DNA from: Hoylesella loescheii DSM 19665 = JCM 12249 = ATCC 15930 | Lineage (GTDB): Bacteria; Bacteroidota; Bacteroidia; Bacteroidales; Bacteroidaceae | Direction: 5' to 3' | DNA: 64,000 nt | Assembly (NCBI RefSeq): GCF_000378085.1 | Contig: NZ_KB899216.1 | Coordinates: 124,001-188,000 of the forward strand | Shown: piece after piece, positions 8,183-16,787 of the stretch | Position numbering within the stretch: position 1 is the stretch's first letter | How the letters are laid out: each line of letters opens with the position of its first letter | Program-made: the position numbers and the translations under genes | Notes under the pieces: generated by a model | Seen by the model: only the letters and a program-made list of their open reading frames with translations | Told to the model about the DNA's origin: nothing | Database searches by the model: none

Positions 8183-9022
8183 TTACCTTACAGTAGCCAC
8201 AAGGTATTTGCTCGTGCTCCAGAACGATTCGGGATTGGTGATGGTGAGCACATACTCTTTGTTGGCATCCTTTTCAAGCGTGTAGCTGTCTGAGGGGTGA
8301 ACCGTAAGCAGCTTAGCCGACTTAGAATAGAACTTGATTTCTTTCAGCGTGCGAATGTCAATGCGCGTGAAATAAGCCTTGTTGAAGTTGTTTTGCAGAA
8401 TCTTTCCACCAACAAGAATACCTTGATCTTTCAGCTCTTTCTTTGTGCCGAATACATACCATGCGGTGTGCAATTGCTTGTCTTGGTTGCTGATGGTCTG
8501 AGCTTTCTCCGTATTATCGGTCTTTAGCTTAGTAACGTTGGTGTTGAGGTTGTTAATTCTCTCGTCCAACTCCGAAATGTGGATGTCCTTAGCATCAAGT
8601 TCTGCACGCAACTGCAACAACTGTTGGTCTTTTTCGTCAAGCTGTTTCATCAGCCTATCCACAGTTTTCTTCAGTTCTGCACCTTTGAACGAACTTTTTT
8701 CAAGCTGTGCACGCAGTTTCTTCAGCAAGGCACGGTTTTCTTCCATGCGTTGAGTGATGAACTTGATGTTCTCTTTAATCTGCTCAGACTTATTGGCACC
8801 TTCACCGTCTTTGGCGATATTAACGTGGTTTTCGGCCTCGTTAATCTGACGGAATCCATCTTGGATTTCGTTCATTGTTGCCATCATGTCATTCAACTGA
8901 TTATCCCTTTGTTGGATAATTTGCTGCAAAGAGTCGTTAAGTTGCGGTTCTCCATTGGTTTTACCTTGTTTGCAGGCTGCCAGCGACAATACTGCAAAAC
9001 ACGCGATCACAAGTTTCTTCAT
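8183..9022 (-). CDS. Coiled-coil lipoprotein, Cbp1-like
   Basis: Encodes 279 residues. A lipoprotein signal ends in LAAC (Cys16). Residues about 30-185 are rich in charged heptads and predict a long coiled coil. The C-terminal 90 residues form a compact domain with the conserved-looking stretch AWYVFGTKKELKDQGIL and a late STSKYLV. This layout matches what I recall of the Bacteroidales Cbp1 family named for a collagen-binding glycoprotein, but adhesion cannot be judged from sequence. Its ATG overlaps the rsmI stop in ATGA, so the two genes form a translationally coupled operon. Confidence 0.65.
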   Translation of the reverse strand: MKKLVIACFAVLSLAACKQGKTNGEPQLNDSLQQIIQQRDNQLNDMMATMNEIQDGFRQINEAENHVNIAKDGEGANKSEQIKENIKFITQRMEENRALLKKLRAQLEKSSFKGAELKKTVDRLMKQLDEKDQQLLQLRAELDAKDIHISELDERINNLNTNVTKLKTDNTEKAQTISNQDKQLHTAWYVFGTKKELKDQGILVGGKILQNNFNKAYFTRIDIRTLKEIKFYSKSAKLLTVHPSDSYTLEKDANKEYVLTITNPESFWSTSKYLVATVR

Positions 9023-9729
9023 AATTTTTCTCCTTTCGATTTTTTATCTTTTTTACTACTAGTTCCTGCTAATACGATTACGATTTCTCCACGTGGGGCT
9101 GTCTGTTCGAAGTGTTTAACCACTTCTTGGAGCGTTCCCCTCACGTTTTCTTCATGCAATTTTGATATTTCGCGACAAACGCACACTTGCCGTTCGGGTC
9201 CGAGTACTTCGGAAAACTGGGTGAGTGTTTTCACCAAACGGTAGGGCGACTCGTAGAACACCATGGTGCGCTGCTCGTCTTTTAGGCTTTCAAGATAGGT
9301 TTTCCGCCCTTTCTTTTGGGGGATAAAACCCTCGAAACAAAACCTGTCGCAGGGCATTCCAGAGGAAACCACGGCTGGGATACATGCTGTTGCGCCTGGC
9401 AAACAGTTAACCGTTATGCCCGCTGCCACCGCTTCGCGTGCTAAGAAAAAGCCTGGATCGCTGATTCCTGGCGTTCCTGCGTCGCTCACGAGGGCAATGT
9501 TCTGACCCGCTTTAAGGCGTTCGACGATACCAGCGGAAGTGCCATGCTCGTTAAATTTATGGTGCGATTGCAAGTGAGCAACCTCAATTCCCAAGTTTTT
9601 GAGCAAGATACCCGTTGTTCGGGTGTCTTCTGCCAGTACCAAATCGGCCTCTTTTAGGGTGCGAATGGCACGTAACGTGATGTCCTCCATATTGCCCACG
9701 GGGGTGGGTACAATGTATAAGATGCCCAT
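9019..9729 (-). CDS. rsmI: 16S rRNA 2'-O-methyltransferase RsmI
   Basis: Encodes 236 residues. RsmI uses SAM to methylate the 2'-O of C1402 in 16S rRNA. The N-terminal PTPVGNMEDITLRA motif and the SDAGTPGISDPG loop at about residues 78-89 are characteristic of this tetrapyrrole-methylase-fold family. The frame extends upstream to 9861, but the start MGILYIVPTPVGN at 9729 matches the family and lies 8 nt after a -7 box. The stop overlaps the ATG of the downstream lipoprotein gene by 4 bp. Confidence 0.95.
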   Translation of the reverse strand: MGILYIVPTPVGNMEDITLRAIRTLKEADLVLAEDTRTTGILLKNLGIEVAHLQSHHKFNEHGTSAGIVERLKAGQNIALVSDAGTPGISDPGFFLAREAVAAGITVNCLPGATACIPAVVSSGMPCDRFCFEGFIPQKKGRKTYLESLKDEQRTMVFYESPYRLVKTLTQFSEVLGPERQVCVCREISKLHEENVRGTLQEVVKHFEQTAPRGEIVIVLAGTSSKKDKKSKGEKL

Positions 9730-9737
9730 ATTGTACG

Positions 9738-9769
9738 CAAATATAGTAATATAAATTCCGAGTAGCAAA
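9738..9769 (-). promoter_or_regulatory. rsmI promoter, near leaderless
   Basis: On the minus strand TTTG (9766-9769) is followed after 20 bp by TATATTTG (9738-9745). The ATG at 9729 is only 8 nt beyond the -7 box, so transcription probably starts at or within a few bases of the start codon. Confidence 0.7.
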
Positions 9770-9784
9770 AAAAGGAGGTGTTTG

Positions 9785-9818
9785 TTTGCAATTTTTAAAA
9801 CGTCTTTTTGTACTTTTG
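9785..9818 (+). promoter_or_regulatory. tdk promoter, near leaderless
   Basis: TTTG (9785-9788), a 22-bp spacer and TACTTTTG (9811-9818). The tdk ATG at 9826 is 7 nt beyond the -7 box. It is divergent from the rsmI promoter about 40 bp away. Confidence 0.65.
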
Positions 9819-9825
9819 CATCAGT

Positions 9826-10410
9826 ATGATTGATAATGTAACTGGCGAGAACCACCGCCAAGGAAGAGTGGAAGTGATTTGCGGCTCGATGTTTTCGGGC
9901 AAGACAGAGGAGTTAATACGGCGTATGAAACGTGCTGTATTCGCTAAACAACGAGTTGAAATCTTTAAGCCGGCTATCGATACACGGTATTCGGACGAGG
10001 ATGTGGTGAGCCATGATCGCAATGCCATACACTGCACACCTGTAGATTCGTCGTCGGCGATATTGTTGCTCTCGGCCGACATCGATGTGGTAGGCATCGA
10101 CGAGGCACAGTTTATGGACGAAGGTCTTGTGGACGTTTGCAACGAATTAGCTAACCGCGGGGTGCGCGTTATCGTTGCTGGTTTGGACATGGACTTTAAA
10201 GGAGTGCCTTTCGGACCAATGCCCGCACTGTGCGCCATAGCCGATCAGGTGACGAAGGTACATGCCATCTGCGTTAAATGTGGTGCGTTGGCATACGTGA
10301 GCCACCGTATCGTGGAAGGAGAAAAGCGTGTGTTGATTGGCGAAATGCAAGAATACGAACCCCTGTGCAGGCATTGTTACCAGAAAGCGATGCAAGAGGG
10401 GAAAGAGTGA
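9826..10410 (+). CDS. tdk: Thymidine kinase, type II
   Basis: Encodes 194 residues. It phosphorylates thymidine to dTMP with ATP in nucleotide salvage. The P-loop GSMFSGKT lies near residues 20-27, the Walker B DEAQF near residue 92, and zinc-binding cysteine pairs CVKC and CRHC are present in the C-terminal lasso region. The open frame begins with a TTG at 9808 that lies within the promoter, so ATG 9826 is chosen; this also matches the family N-terminus ([12 protein letters not shown]). Confidence 0.95.
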   Translation: MIDNVTGENHRQGRVEVICGSMFSGKTEELIRRMKRAVFAKQRVEIFKPAIDTRYSDEDVVSHDRNAIHCTPVDSSSAILLLSADIDVVGIDEAQFMDEGLVDVCNELANRGVRVIVAGLDMDFKGVPFGPMPALCAIADQVTKVHAICVKCGALAYVSHRIVEGEKRVLIGEMQEYEPLCRHCYQKAMQEGKE

Positions 10411-10569
10411 TGGTGCTAATGCCACGGGTAAGAATGATACTGTTGAAGAGGCAGAGAGGATAAACTTGGTTGGCTGGAATAGCCTTGTTCGTCTTTATTA
10501 TTGCCATTATTTGTGGCTGTTTCATCGCCTCCGTTAGATACCTATTATATAAATAAAACAACAATAAAT

Positions 10570-11685
10570 ATGCTTGAAGAGAAAATAACCCTAGACAAAT
10601 TGGTGCGATGGACCATTAGCGGACTGCTTATTTTGGCCGTTTACTTCGTCACCAATAGTATGAGCGAGGTGCTTTTACCTTTTTTCATCGCCTGTTTGTT
10701 GGCTTACTTGCTTTATCCTTTGGTGAAATTCACCGAGAAGTACTTGCACATACGCATTCGTGCGTTGTCTATTCTCTTTGTGGTATTGGTTCTAGCGGGC
10801 TTGCTTACAGGTGTAGGCCTGCTTATTGTGCCCTCGATGATTGAACAGTTCGATAAGATAAGCGAGTTGGCCGCACGCTATTTGGGCAGTTCAACCCCTG
10901 CGAGCGACCTGTCGTCGTACATTCAAAACTGGCTGCGAGAGCACCAAGAAGACATCGACCGCTTTGTGCGGAGCAAGGATTTTAATGAAACTCTGCGTAC
11001 GACTATGCCCAAATTGTTCAACATCTTGGGACAAACGGCAAGTGTGGTGGTGAGCATCGTGGCCTCGTGCATCACCTTATTATATATGTTCTTCATTTTG
11101 CTCGACTACGAGTTTCTTACAGAGAACTGGGTGCGCATTTTCCCCAAGAAGCACCGACCCTTTTGGAACGAACTGGCACAAGACGCTTCGCGCGAACTCA
11201 ATAATTATATTCGCGGGCAGGGTTTGGTGTCGCTCATCATGGGTATCATGTTCTGCATCGGCTTCACCATTATCGATTTCCCCATGGCTATCGGCTTGGG
11301 TATCCTCATTGGAGTGATGAACCTGGTGCCTTACCTACACACTTTCGCGCTTATCCCTACCGCATTCTTGGCCCTTCTCAAGGCGGGCGACACGGGACAG
11401 AACTTCTGGGTTATCTTCGGAATGGCCATTTTGGTGTTTATCGTGGTGCAAATTATCTCTGATATGGTGGTAACTCCGCGCGTAATGGGTAAGGCCATGG
11501 GGTTAAATCCCGCTATCATTCTGCTCTCGTTATCGGTATGGGGCTCGCTGTTGGGCTTTATTGGCCTTATCATAGCCCTGCCACTTACCACCCTTATCAT
11601 AGCCTATTGGCAGCGTTATGTTACTAAAGAAGAGGTAGATGATGAGTCCGAAAAGCCCCAGCCAACAGCAAAAACAGAGGCCTAA
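10570..11685 (+). CDS. AI-2E family permease (PerM/YdiK type)
   Basis: Encodes 371 residues with about eight hydrophobic membrane segments: two near the N-terminus, a soluble stretch at about 95-155, and the conserved C-terminal block ending PRVMGKAMGLNPAIILLSLSVWGSLLGFIGLIIALP in pieces. Members have been linked to autoinducer-2 export or Na+/H+ exchange, but the substrate of most homologues is unknown. The start at 10570 is chosen over the upstream in-frame codon at 10501 because MLEEKITLDKLVRW fits the cytosolic N-terminus. The C-tail is charged and Pro-rich. Confidence 0.88.
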   Translation: MLEEKITLDKLVRWTISGLLILAVYFVTNSMSEVLLPFFIACLLAYLLYPLVKFTEKYLHIRIRALSILFVVLVLAGLLTGVGLLIVPSMIEQFDKISELAARYLGSSTPASDLSSYIQNWLREHQEDIDRFVRSKDFNETLRTTMPKLFNILGQTASVVVSIVASCITLLYMFFILLDYEFLTENWVRIFPKKHRPFWNELAQDASRELNNYIRGQGLVSLIMGIMFCIGFTIIDFPMAIGLGILIGVMNLVPYLHTFALIPTAFLALLKAGDTGQNFWVIFGMAILVFIVVQIISDMVVTPRVMGKAMGLNPAIILLSLSVWGSLLGFIGLIIALPLTTLIIAYWQRYVTKEEVDDESEKPQPTAKTEA

Positions 11686-11728
11686 AACCAAATAAAGCGG
11701 CATGCACAAATAAAAAATATGCGAATTG

Positions 11729-11760
11729 TTTGCTAGATTGCTCGAAAGTATGTACCTTTG
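11729..11760 (+). promoter_or_regulatory. tRNA-Lys promoter
   Basis: TTTG at 11729-11732, a 20-bp spacer and TACCTTTG at 11753-11760: a complete Bacteroidetes promoter 31 bp upstream of the tRNA. Confidence 0.8.
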
Positions 11761-11791
11761 CACTCGCAAAACAAAAGACGCTTTGTTGGAA

Positions 11792-11864
11792 GATCCGCTA
11801 GCTCAGCTGGTAGAGCACAACACTTTTAATGTTGGGGTCTTGGGTTCGAGCCCCAAGCGGATCA
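11792..11864 (+). tRNA. tRNA-Lys (TTT)
   Basis: A 73-nt cloverleaf: acceptor GATCCGC/GCGGATC, D-arm GCTC..GAGC, anticodon loop CTTTTAA with anticodon TTT, and T-arm TTGGG-TTCGAGC-CCCAA. The CCA end is not encoded. Confidence 0.97.
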
Positions 11865-11865
11865 C

Positions 11866-11895
11866 AAAAAGGGCACTCGTAAGGGTGCCCTTTTT
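11866..11895 (+). terminator. tRNA-Lys terminator
   Basis: AAAAAGGGCAC pairs with GTGCCCTTTTT around an 8-nt loop directly after the tRNA; the T tract follows immediately. Confidence 0.9.
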
Positions 11896-12111
11896 GTGTG
11901 TTTGACTGTTATCACCCTTTTGTTCGGTCTTTCTATACTCCTTGGTTTTGGGTAACTGAAATCATATTCTCTAATGGTATATGGGAACAAAACATACCTC
12001 TCCTTTATTATAATGTTAATTGCATCTGTACCAAACAATCATTTTCAAAATCTCCTTTTTCGACTTTTAATCTTTTTAATCGTAATAAATAGTAAAAGCA
12101 ACAAGAGCCAG

Positions 12112-13257
12112 ATGGAACAAAACGAAGTGGACCAAATTGTCGTTCAGTGTCTGGAAGGTAGCAAAAAAGCCTTCCGATGGTTGGTGAGAGAATACCAAAG
12201 CATGGTTTTCTCACTAACGCTGAAGATGCTTTGCGATGAAAGGGATGCGGAAGATGCCTGCCAAGACACCTTCGTTAACGTTTGGCTGAACATGCACAAG
12301 TATAATTCGGAGAAGGGAAAGCTATCTACGTGGATATATGCCATTGCCTCGAATATCTGTCTCGACAAGCTTAAACGTCGCAAACCACAGCTGCCCATGC
12401 CGTCAGACGAATGCACATTCAGGGCTTATGCTGCTAACCCATCTCCCGAACGGCAGCTGATGAACTCGGAATGGGTGTCTATTGTTAGGGTGTTGGCTGC
12501 ACAGCTGAGTCACAAGCAACAGCTTGTTTTCACCTTGCGTGTACTCGAAAACGTTCCGATAGAAGAAATAGAAAGTATCACCAACATGAACGCTGCCAAG
12601 ATAAAGAGCAACTTATACGTTGCCCGACAGCGTATCAATTGGCCCATCCCCATGAGTAAATTCTTTACCAAAGACGAGATTGGATTTTGGCTAAGTGGAA
12701 CACCCGACCTTGTTGGAAGCCTTAATGGCATCGAGATAGACGACATCACGCAGCGACTTAAAACAAAATATACCCAGTGGATTGTTGCCAACGATTTTGA
12801 ACTGACCTATCAGACGATACTCAAAAACTATTCGCGCATAGCTGCAAAGGCCATAGACAAACAGCGTTTTGTGGCCTTACGCGACACGCTTTTGCGAGAA
12901 TATTCAAGAGAAACCGACCTAACGGCCATCTATATGTATAAATCCAAGTGGTTTAAGAATTTCTTCCATTCGGACGTTTATTCGGAAATACTCGACAATG
13001 ATACATTAATGAGAGAAGTGAGCACGACCCAAAGGGATTTTCTTGCCCTATCAATGTTTAAAATCGACTGCCAACTTATACTTCCCCATTTAGATAACTC
13101 GCCTCTGCCAAGCAAGCTTACGGGCAATATGCTGATGGCTAATGATGTGGTAATTTCATGCTATGCCAGCCTACCAAACTTATGGGCGTTTGCATTATTA
13201 GGCTTGATATTGGTTGTGTCGCTTGTGTTATTGGTGTTAATGAGAAAGAAACGCTGA
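12112..13257 (+). CDS. ECF sigma factor with C-terminal membrane-anchored extension
   Basis: Encodes 381 residues. Residues 1-180 are a sigma-70 ECF factor: region 2 with DAEDACQDTFVNVW near residue 45-58 and the -10-binding ATWIYAIASN-like helix, then region 4 with the helix-turn-helix around residues 140-175. Instead of stopping, the frame continues for about 200 residues (FTKDEIGFWLSGTPDLVGSL onward) that I do not recognise and ends with a strongly hydrophobic segment (about 357-376) followed by RKKR. An internal ATG at 12652 could start the extension as a separate protein, but no stop codon separates the two. If fused, the sigma factor would be tethered to the inner membrane. Confidence 0.8.
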   Translation: MEQNEVDQIVVQCLEGSKKAFRWLVREYQSMVFSLTLKMLCDERDAEDACQDTFVNVWLNMHKYNSEKGKLSTWIYAIASNICLDKLKRRKPQLPMPSDECTFRAYAANPSPERQLMNSEWVSIVRVLAAQLSHKQQLVFTLRVLENVPIEEIESITNMNAAKIKSNLYVARQRINWPIPMSKFFTKDEIGFWLSGTPDLVGSLNGIEIDDITQRLKTKYTQWIVANDFELTYQTILKNYSRIAAKAIDKQRFVALRDTLLREYSRETDLTAIYMYKSKWFKNFFHSDVYSEILDNDTLMREVSTTQRDFLALSMFKIDCQLILPHLDNSPLPSKLTGNMLMANDVVISCYASLPNLWAFALLGLILVVSLVLLVLMRKKR

Positions 13258-13453
13258 AGTGTTTTCTGCAAATCGTCTTCAAATATCTTTGATTTTTTGA
13301 GTTGTTCATCTTTTGCTTGCCTTTTCAGGAGCAAGCAAAAGATGTTTGTTTTTGGGCGATTGAACCTCAAACGCTCTTGTCCTTATTATCCGTTCCCAAA
13401 TATTGGCGAGACGTAGTTTATTGTGACACAGTGCGATTTGTCGAAGAAAAAAG

Positions 13454-13484
13454 TTTGACTTGTCGTAAATAAAATGTACCTTTG
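13454..13484 (+). promoter_or_regulatory. Promoter of the candidate structured RNA
   Basis: TTTG at 13454-13457, a 19-bp spacer and TACCTTTG at 13477-13484. A perfect match to the Bacteroidetes consensus, with no reading frame starting within 280 bp. Confidence 0.75.
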
Positions 13485-13490
13485 TCAATA

Positions 13491-13645
13491 ATTAGGGTGA
13501 AAGCTAAAAACGCATGCCGCTGGCTTATGGAGAAGAAAGCCACCCCGCGGCGAGTTATCTGCCACGACATAACGTGCAATCGTATATCAGCCAGTAGGCT
13601 ATCGTACATGGCGAAGTTGGTAATATCGCGTTTTTAGAGCACACC
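13491..13645 (+). ncRNA. Candidate structured RNA (about 150 nt)
   Basis: Directly downstream of a consensus promoter is a non-coding stretch that folds by eye. A closing stem pairs GCTAAAAACGC (13503-13513) with GCGTTTTTAG (13628-13637). Inside are a GCCGC-TGGCTT / AAGCCA-GCGGC hairpin (about 13516-13552), a CACG/CGTG hairpin, and an AGCC-AGTA-GGCT hairpin. The long closing stem around an irregular interior is reminiscent of 6S-like RNA, but I cannot confirm homology. The sulfatase gene starts 120 bp further on, so it could also be a long leader. Confidence 0.5.
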
Positions 13646-13768
13646 TAACAGAACTAAAACCCAAATTTAATGATGCATGCGCTCTTTAAAAGAAGTATGC
13701 ATAAACAATTAAAAGCCATGCCGTATGTAATGTAAACGACGGCTGTAACCAAAACAACACTGCAAACA

Positions 13769-15328
13769 ATGAAGAAAATGAAAACCTATCCTGCGCTCCT
13801 TGCTCCCGCATTGCTTACGGCCGTAGGCGCACAAGCTAAACAGGTGAAGAACAATCGTGCCGACGATACACGTCGACCAAACGTCATTATCATTTACGCC
13901 GACGACTTGGGCTATGGCGACTTGCAATGTTATGGCGCCAAAAACGTGGAAACACCCAACGTAAACCGTCTTGCTAGCCAAGGCATTCGCTTTACCAATG
14001 CGCATGCCGTAGCAGCTACCAGCACGCCTTCACGCTACTCGTTGCTCACTGGCGAATATGCCTGGCGACGTCCCGACACCGATATCGCACCCGGAAATGC
14101 AGGTATGATTATCCGACCCACGCAGTTTACCATGGCCGATATGTTCAAAAGTGTGGGCTATACCACCTGTGCCATAGGCAAATGGCACTTGGGATTGGGC
14201 GACAAAAGTGGAGAGCAAGACTGGAACGCGCAGCTTCCTGCCGCACTAGGCGACCTTGGTTTTGATTACAGTTACATTATGGCAGCTACCAGCGACCGTG
14301 TTCCTTGCGTGTTTATCGAGAACGGACGTGTGGCCAACTACGACCCCTCTGCGCCCATCGAGGTAAGTTATAAGCACAATTTTGAGGGCGAACCCACGGG
14401 CAAAACCCATCCCGATCTGCTCTATAACCTTAAATCCAGTCATGGGCACGATATGAGTATCGTTAACGGAATTGGTAGAATTGGCTATATGAAAGGTGGT
14501 GGTAAGGCGCTTTGGAAAGACGAAAACATTGCCGATTCTATCACAGCGCATGCCATTAACTTTATTCGCGACAACCAAAATCGACCTTTCTTCATGTATT
14601 TTGCCACCAACGACGTGCACGTACCCCGTTTTCCGCACGCTCGTTTTCGTGGAAAGAACCCCATGGGCTATCGTGGCGATGCCATCGTGCAGTTCGATTG
14701 GAGCGTGGGGCAGCTGATGAAGGCGCTCGAACAATATGGCTTGGCCGACAACACACTCATTATCTTGAGCAGCGATAATGGTCCTGTAGTAGACGATGGC
14801 TATGCCGACAGGGCCGAAGAACTGCTCAATGGACATAGTCCTGCTGGTCCGTTTAGGGGCAATAAGTACAGTTCTTTCGAGGGTGGAACGGCTATTCCCG
14901 CCATCGTATCGTGGAAAAAGGGCGTGAAAGGTGGTCAGCAAAGCAACATTTTGATGTCGCAGATAGACTGGTTGGCATCTTTGGCACAGCTTGTAGGGGC
15001 TCGATTGCCAAAGGGAGCTGCTAGCGATAGTGAAGCCCGACTAGGAAATCTCTTGGGAACAGATACCGAAGGGCGCCCCTGGGTTATCGAACAGAGCAAC
15101 ACGCGTGTTCTTTCGGTACGTACGCCACAATGGAAATTCATCGAACCTAGCGATGGTGAGAAGATGATTTCGTGGGGTCCGAAGATTGAAACGGGTAATA
15201 ATCCCATACCACAACTATACGACCTGAGTAAGGAAGTGTACGAAAAAGACAACGTGGCCAAAGAAAATCCCGACGTGGTATACGAACTTCAGAACGTGTT
15301 GCGTCGTGAAAGGGCGAAGAAAAGGTGA
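13769..15328 (+). CDS. Sulfatase (S-type formylglycine motif)
   Basis: Encodes 519 residues with a signal peptide (about residues 1-23). The sulfatase family hydrolyses sulfate esters of glycans. The metal-binding ADDLGYGD lies at residues 44-51, and the modified-residue motif is S85-T-P-S-R89, a serine-type site that needs an anaerobic sulfatase-maturating radical SAM enzyme to become formylglycine; none is in this window. KWHLG (about 136) and a late GxFRGNKYSSFEGGTAIP block complete the active site. It probably acts in the periplasm on host or dietary sulfated glycans. It stands alone, with octamer repeats following. Confidence 0.9.
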   Translation: MKKMKTYPALLAPALLTAVGAQAKQVKNNRADDTRRPNVIIIYADDLGYGDLQCYGAKNVETPNVNRLASQGIRFTNAHAVAATSTPSRYSLLTGEYAWRRPDTDIAPGNAGMIIRPTQFTMADMFKSVGYTTCAIGKWHLGLGDKSGEQDWNAQLPAALGDLGFDYSYIMAATSDRVPCVFIENGRVANYDPSAPIEVSYKHNFEGEPTGKTHPDLLYNLKSSHGHDMSIVNGIGRIGYMKGGGKALWKDENIADSITAHAINFIRDNQNRPFFMYFATNDVHVPRFPHARFRGKNPMGYRGDAIVQFDWSVGQLMKALEQYGLADNTLIILSSDNGPVVDDGYADRAEELLNGHSPAGPFRGNKYSSFEGGTAIPAIVSWKKGVKGGQQSNILMSQIDWLASLAQLVGARLPKGAASDSEARLGNLLGTDTEGRPWVIEQSNTRVLSVRTPQWKFIEPSDGEKMISWGPKIETGNNPIPQLYDLSKEVYEKDNVAKENPDVVYELQNVLRRERAKKR

Positions 15329-15582
15329 AAGTTGAAGCAGTGAAAAGGTGAAAAGTGAAAGGGTGAAAAGGTAAAAAGTGGAAGGGTGAGAAAGTGAAAA
15401 GGTGAAAAATGACTAATGCCCCCCTGCACATCTGCCTAAATTCAACTTGTTGTCGACCAATTAACAAGTTGACCAATTAACAAGTTGGTGAGTTAGACAG
15501 TTGTCAAGTTGATAGGCACAGACATTTTTTCACCTTTTCACTTTCTCACCCTTTCACCCTTCCTACGCCCTTTTCACCTCAA
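15324..15582. repeat. Nested octamer array: GTGAAAAG - GTTGAC - reverse GTGAAAAG
   Basis: The gap between the sulfatase and fabI is filled by repeats. From 15326 to 15410, TGAAAA-type units start every 7-8 bp (15326, 15333, 15341, 15349, 15356, 15364, 15372, 15379, 15387, 15395, 15403). A GTTGAC-type block follows with units at 15468, 15476, 15484, 15492, 15500 and 15508. From about 15522 to 15582 the first type returns in reverse complement (TTTTCACC/CTTTCACC). The flanks could pair around the middle block. Confidence 0.85.
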
Positions 15583-15584
15583 AC

Positions 15585-15617
15585 TCTTGGTGTTCTAGCT
15601 TAAAAAGCGTAATTTTG
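15585..15617 (+). promoter_or_regulatory. fabI promoter
   Basis: CTTG (15585-15588), a 21-bp spacer and TAATTTTG (15610-15617), with the fabI ATG 26 bp downstream. Confidence 0.65.
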
Positions 15618-15642
15618 CAGCGAATTATTATCAAATACAATT

Positions 15643-16500
15643 ATGTCATACAACTTATTAAAAGGTAAGCGCGGTATTATTTTCGGTGCGCTCAACGATA
15701 TGTCCATCGCATGGAAAGTGGCTGAACGCTGCGCCGAAGAGGGTGCAAGCATCGTGCTGAGTAACACCGAAATGGCCCTCCGTATGGGTGAACTAGACGC
15801 GCTGGCGAAGAAGATTAACGCTCCCGTTGTGGCTGCAGACGCCACCAGCTACGAAGACTTGGAGAATGTCTTTGTAAAGGCACAAGAACTGTTGGGCGGT
15901 AAAATCGACTTTGTGCTCCATTCTATCGGAATGAGCCCTAACGTGCGCAAGCGCCGCACCTACGATGATTTGGACTACAATTGGCTGAATAAGACGCTGG
16001 ATATCTCGGCTATCTCTTTCCACAAGATGCTGCAAGCCGCTAAGAAAGTAGACGCAATCGCCGAATATGGCTCGGTTGTGGCACTTACTTACATCGCTTC
16101 GCATCGTACGTTCTTTGGCTACAACGATATGGCCGACGCCAAGAGCCTGCTCGAAAGCATTGCTCGCAGCTTTGGTTATATCTACGGACGCGAAAAGAAT
16201 GTGCGTATCAACACCATCTCGCAGTCGCCTACGCCCACCACGGCAGGTAAAGGTATCAAGGATATCGACAACATGATGGACTTCGCCGACAAGATGTCGC
16301 CCCTCGGAAATGCCACTGCATTGGAGTGTGCAGACTATTGCGTAACGCTCTTTAGCGACCTTACACGCAAGGTTACCATGCAAACACTCTTCCACGATGG
16401 TGGCTTCTCGAACATGGGTATGAGCCTCCGCGCCATGAACCAATACAGCAAGGACCTGGGTCCTTACGAAGACGAGAACGGAAAGATTATCTACGGATAA
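15643..16500 (+). CDS. fabI: Enoyl-ACP reductase FabI
   Basis: Encodes 285 residues. It performs the last reduction of each fatty-acid elongation cycle with NAD(P)H. The SDR fold is evident (GALNDMSIAWKVAERCAEEG at the nucleotide site). The FabI-specific catalytic pattern is intact: Tyr150, Tyr160 and Lys167 with spacings Y-X9-Y-X6-K. Substrate-loop residues SQSPTPTTAGKGI follow near residue 205. It is monocistronic, with its own promoter; a hairpin at 16591-16629 lies beyond the stop. Confidence 0.95.
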   Translation: MSYNLLKGKRGIIFGALNDMSIAWKVAERCAEEGASIVLSNTEMALRMGELDALAKKINAPVVAADATSYEDLENVFVKAQELLGGKIDFVLHSIGMSPNVRKRRTYDDLDYNWLNKTLDISAISFHKMLQAAKKVDAIAEYGSVVALTYIASHRTFFGYNDMADAKSLLESIARSFGYIYGREKNVRINTISQSPTPTTAGKGIKDIDNMMDFADKMSPLGNATALECADYCVTLFSDLTRKVTMQTLFHDGGFSNMGMSLRAMNQYSKDLGPYEDENGKIIYG

Positions 16501-16590
16501 ACCAAATGTTGTCCAGCACTGTCTGTTTGCGTGCAAACACAACTCTGCTACGCAAAAAAGTACCGATGACAACACGCTCTTATACACACT

Positions 16591-16629
16591 GCAAACGCCG
16601 CTCTTGCCCAAAGCGAGGGTGGCGTTTGT
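16591..16629 (+). terminator. Hairpin after fabI
   Basis: GCAAACGCC (16591-16599) pairs with GGCGTTTGT (16621-16629), with an internal CTC/GAG pairing. The T tract is weak. Confidence 0.45.
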
Positions 16630-16787
16630 TGGTTATTCTAAGGCAATGCACTCACACCTAGGCCTTTTTTAAGGCTGAGAAATTTAGGCGACAGCGTAAC
16701 TTTAAGCTACACCATTTTTAAACGATAGCATCAAAATAGTTTACATACAAAGGTTTCTTAACCTCATTACCTTATCAATTTACCATT

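Noticed and set aside
14246..14941. 231-codon minus-strand frame inside the sulfatase
   Set aside because: Antisense to a strong family match; composition effect only.
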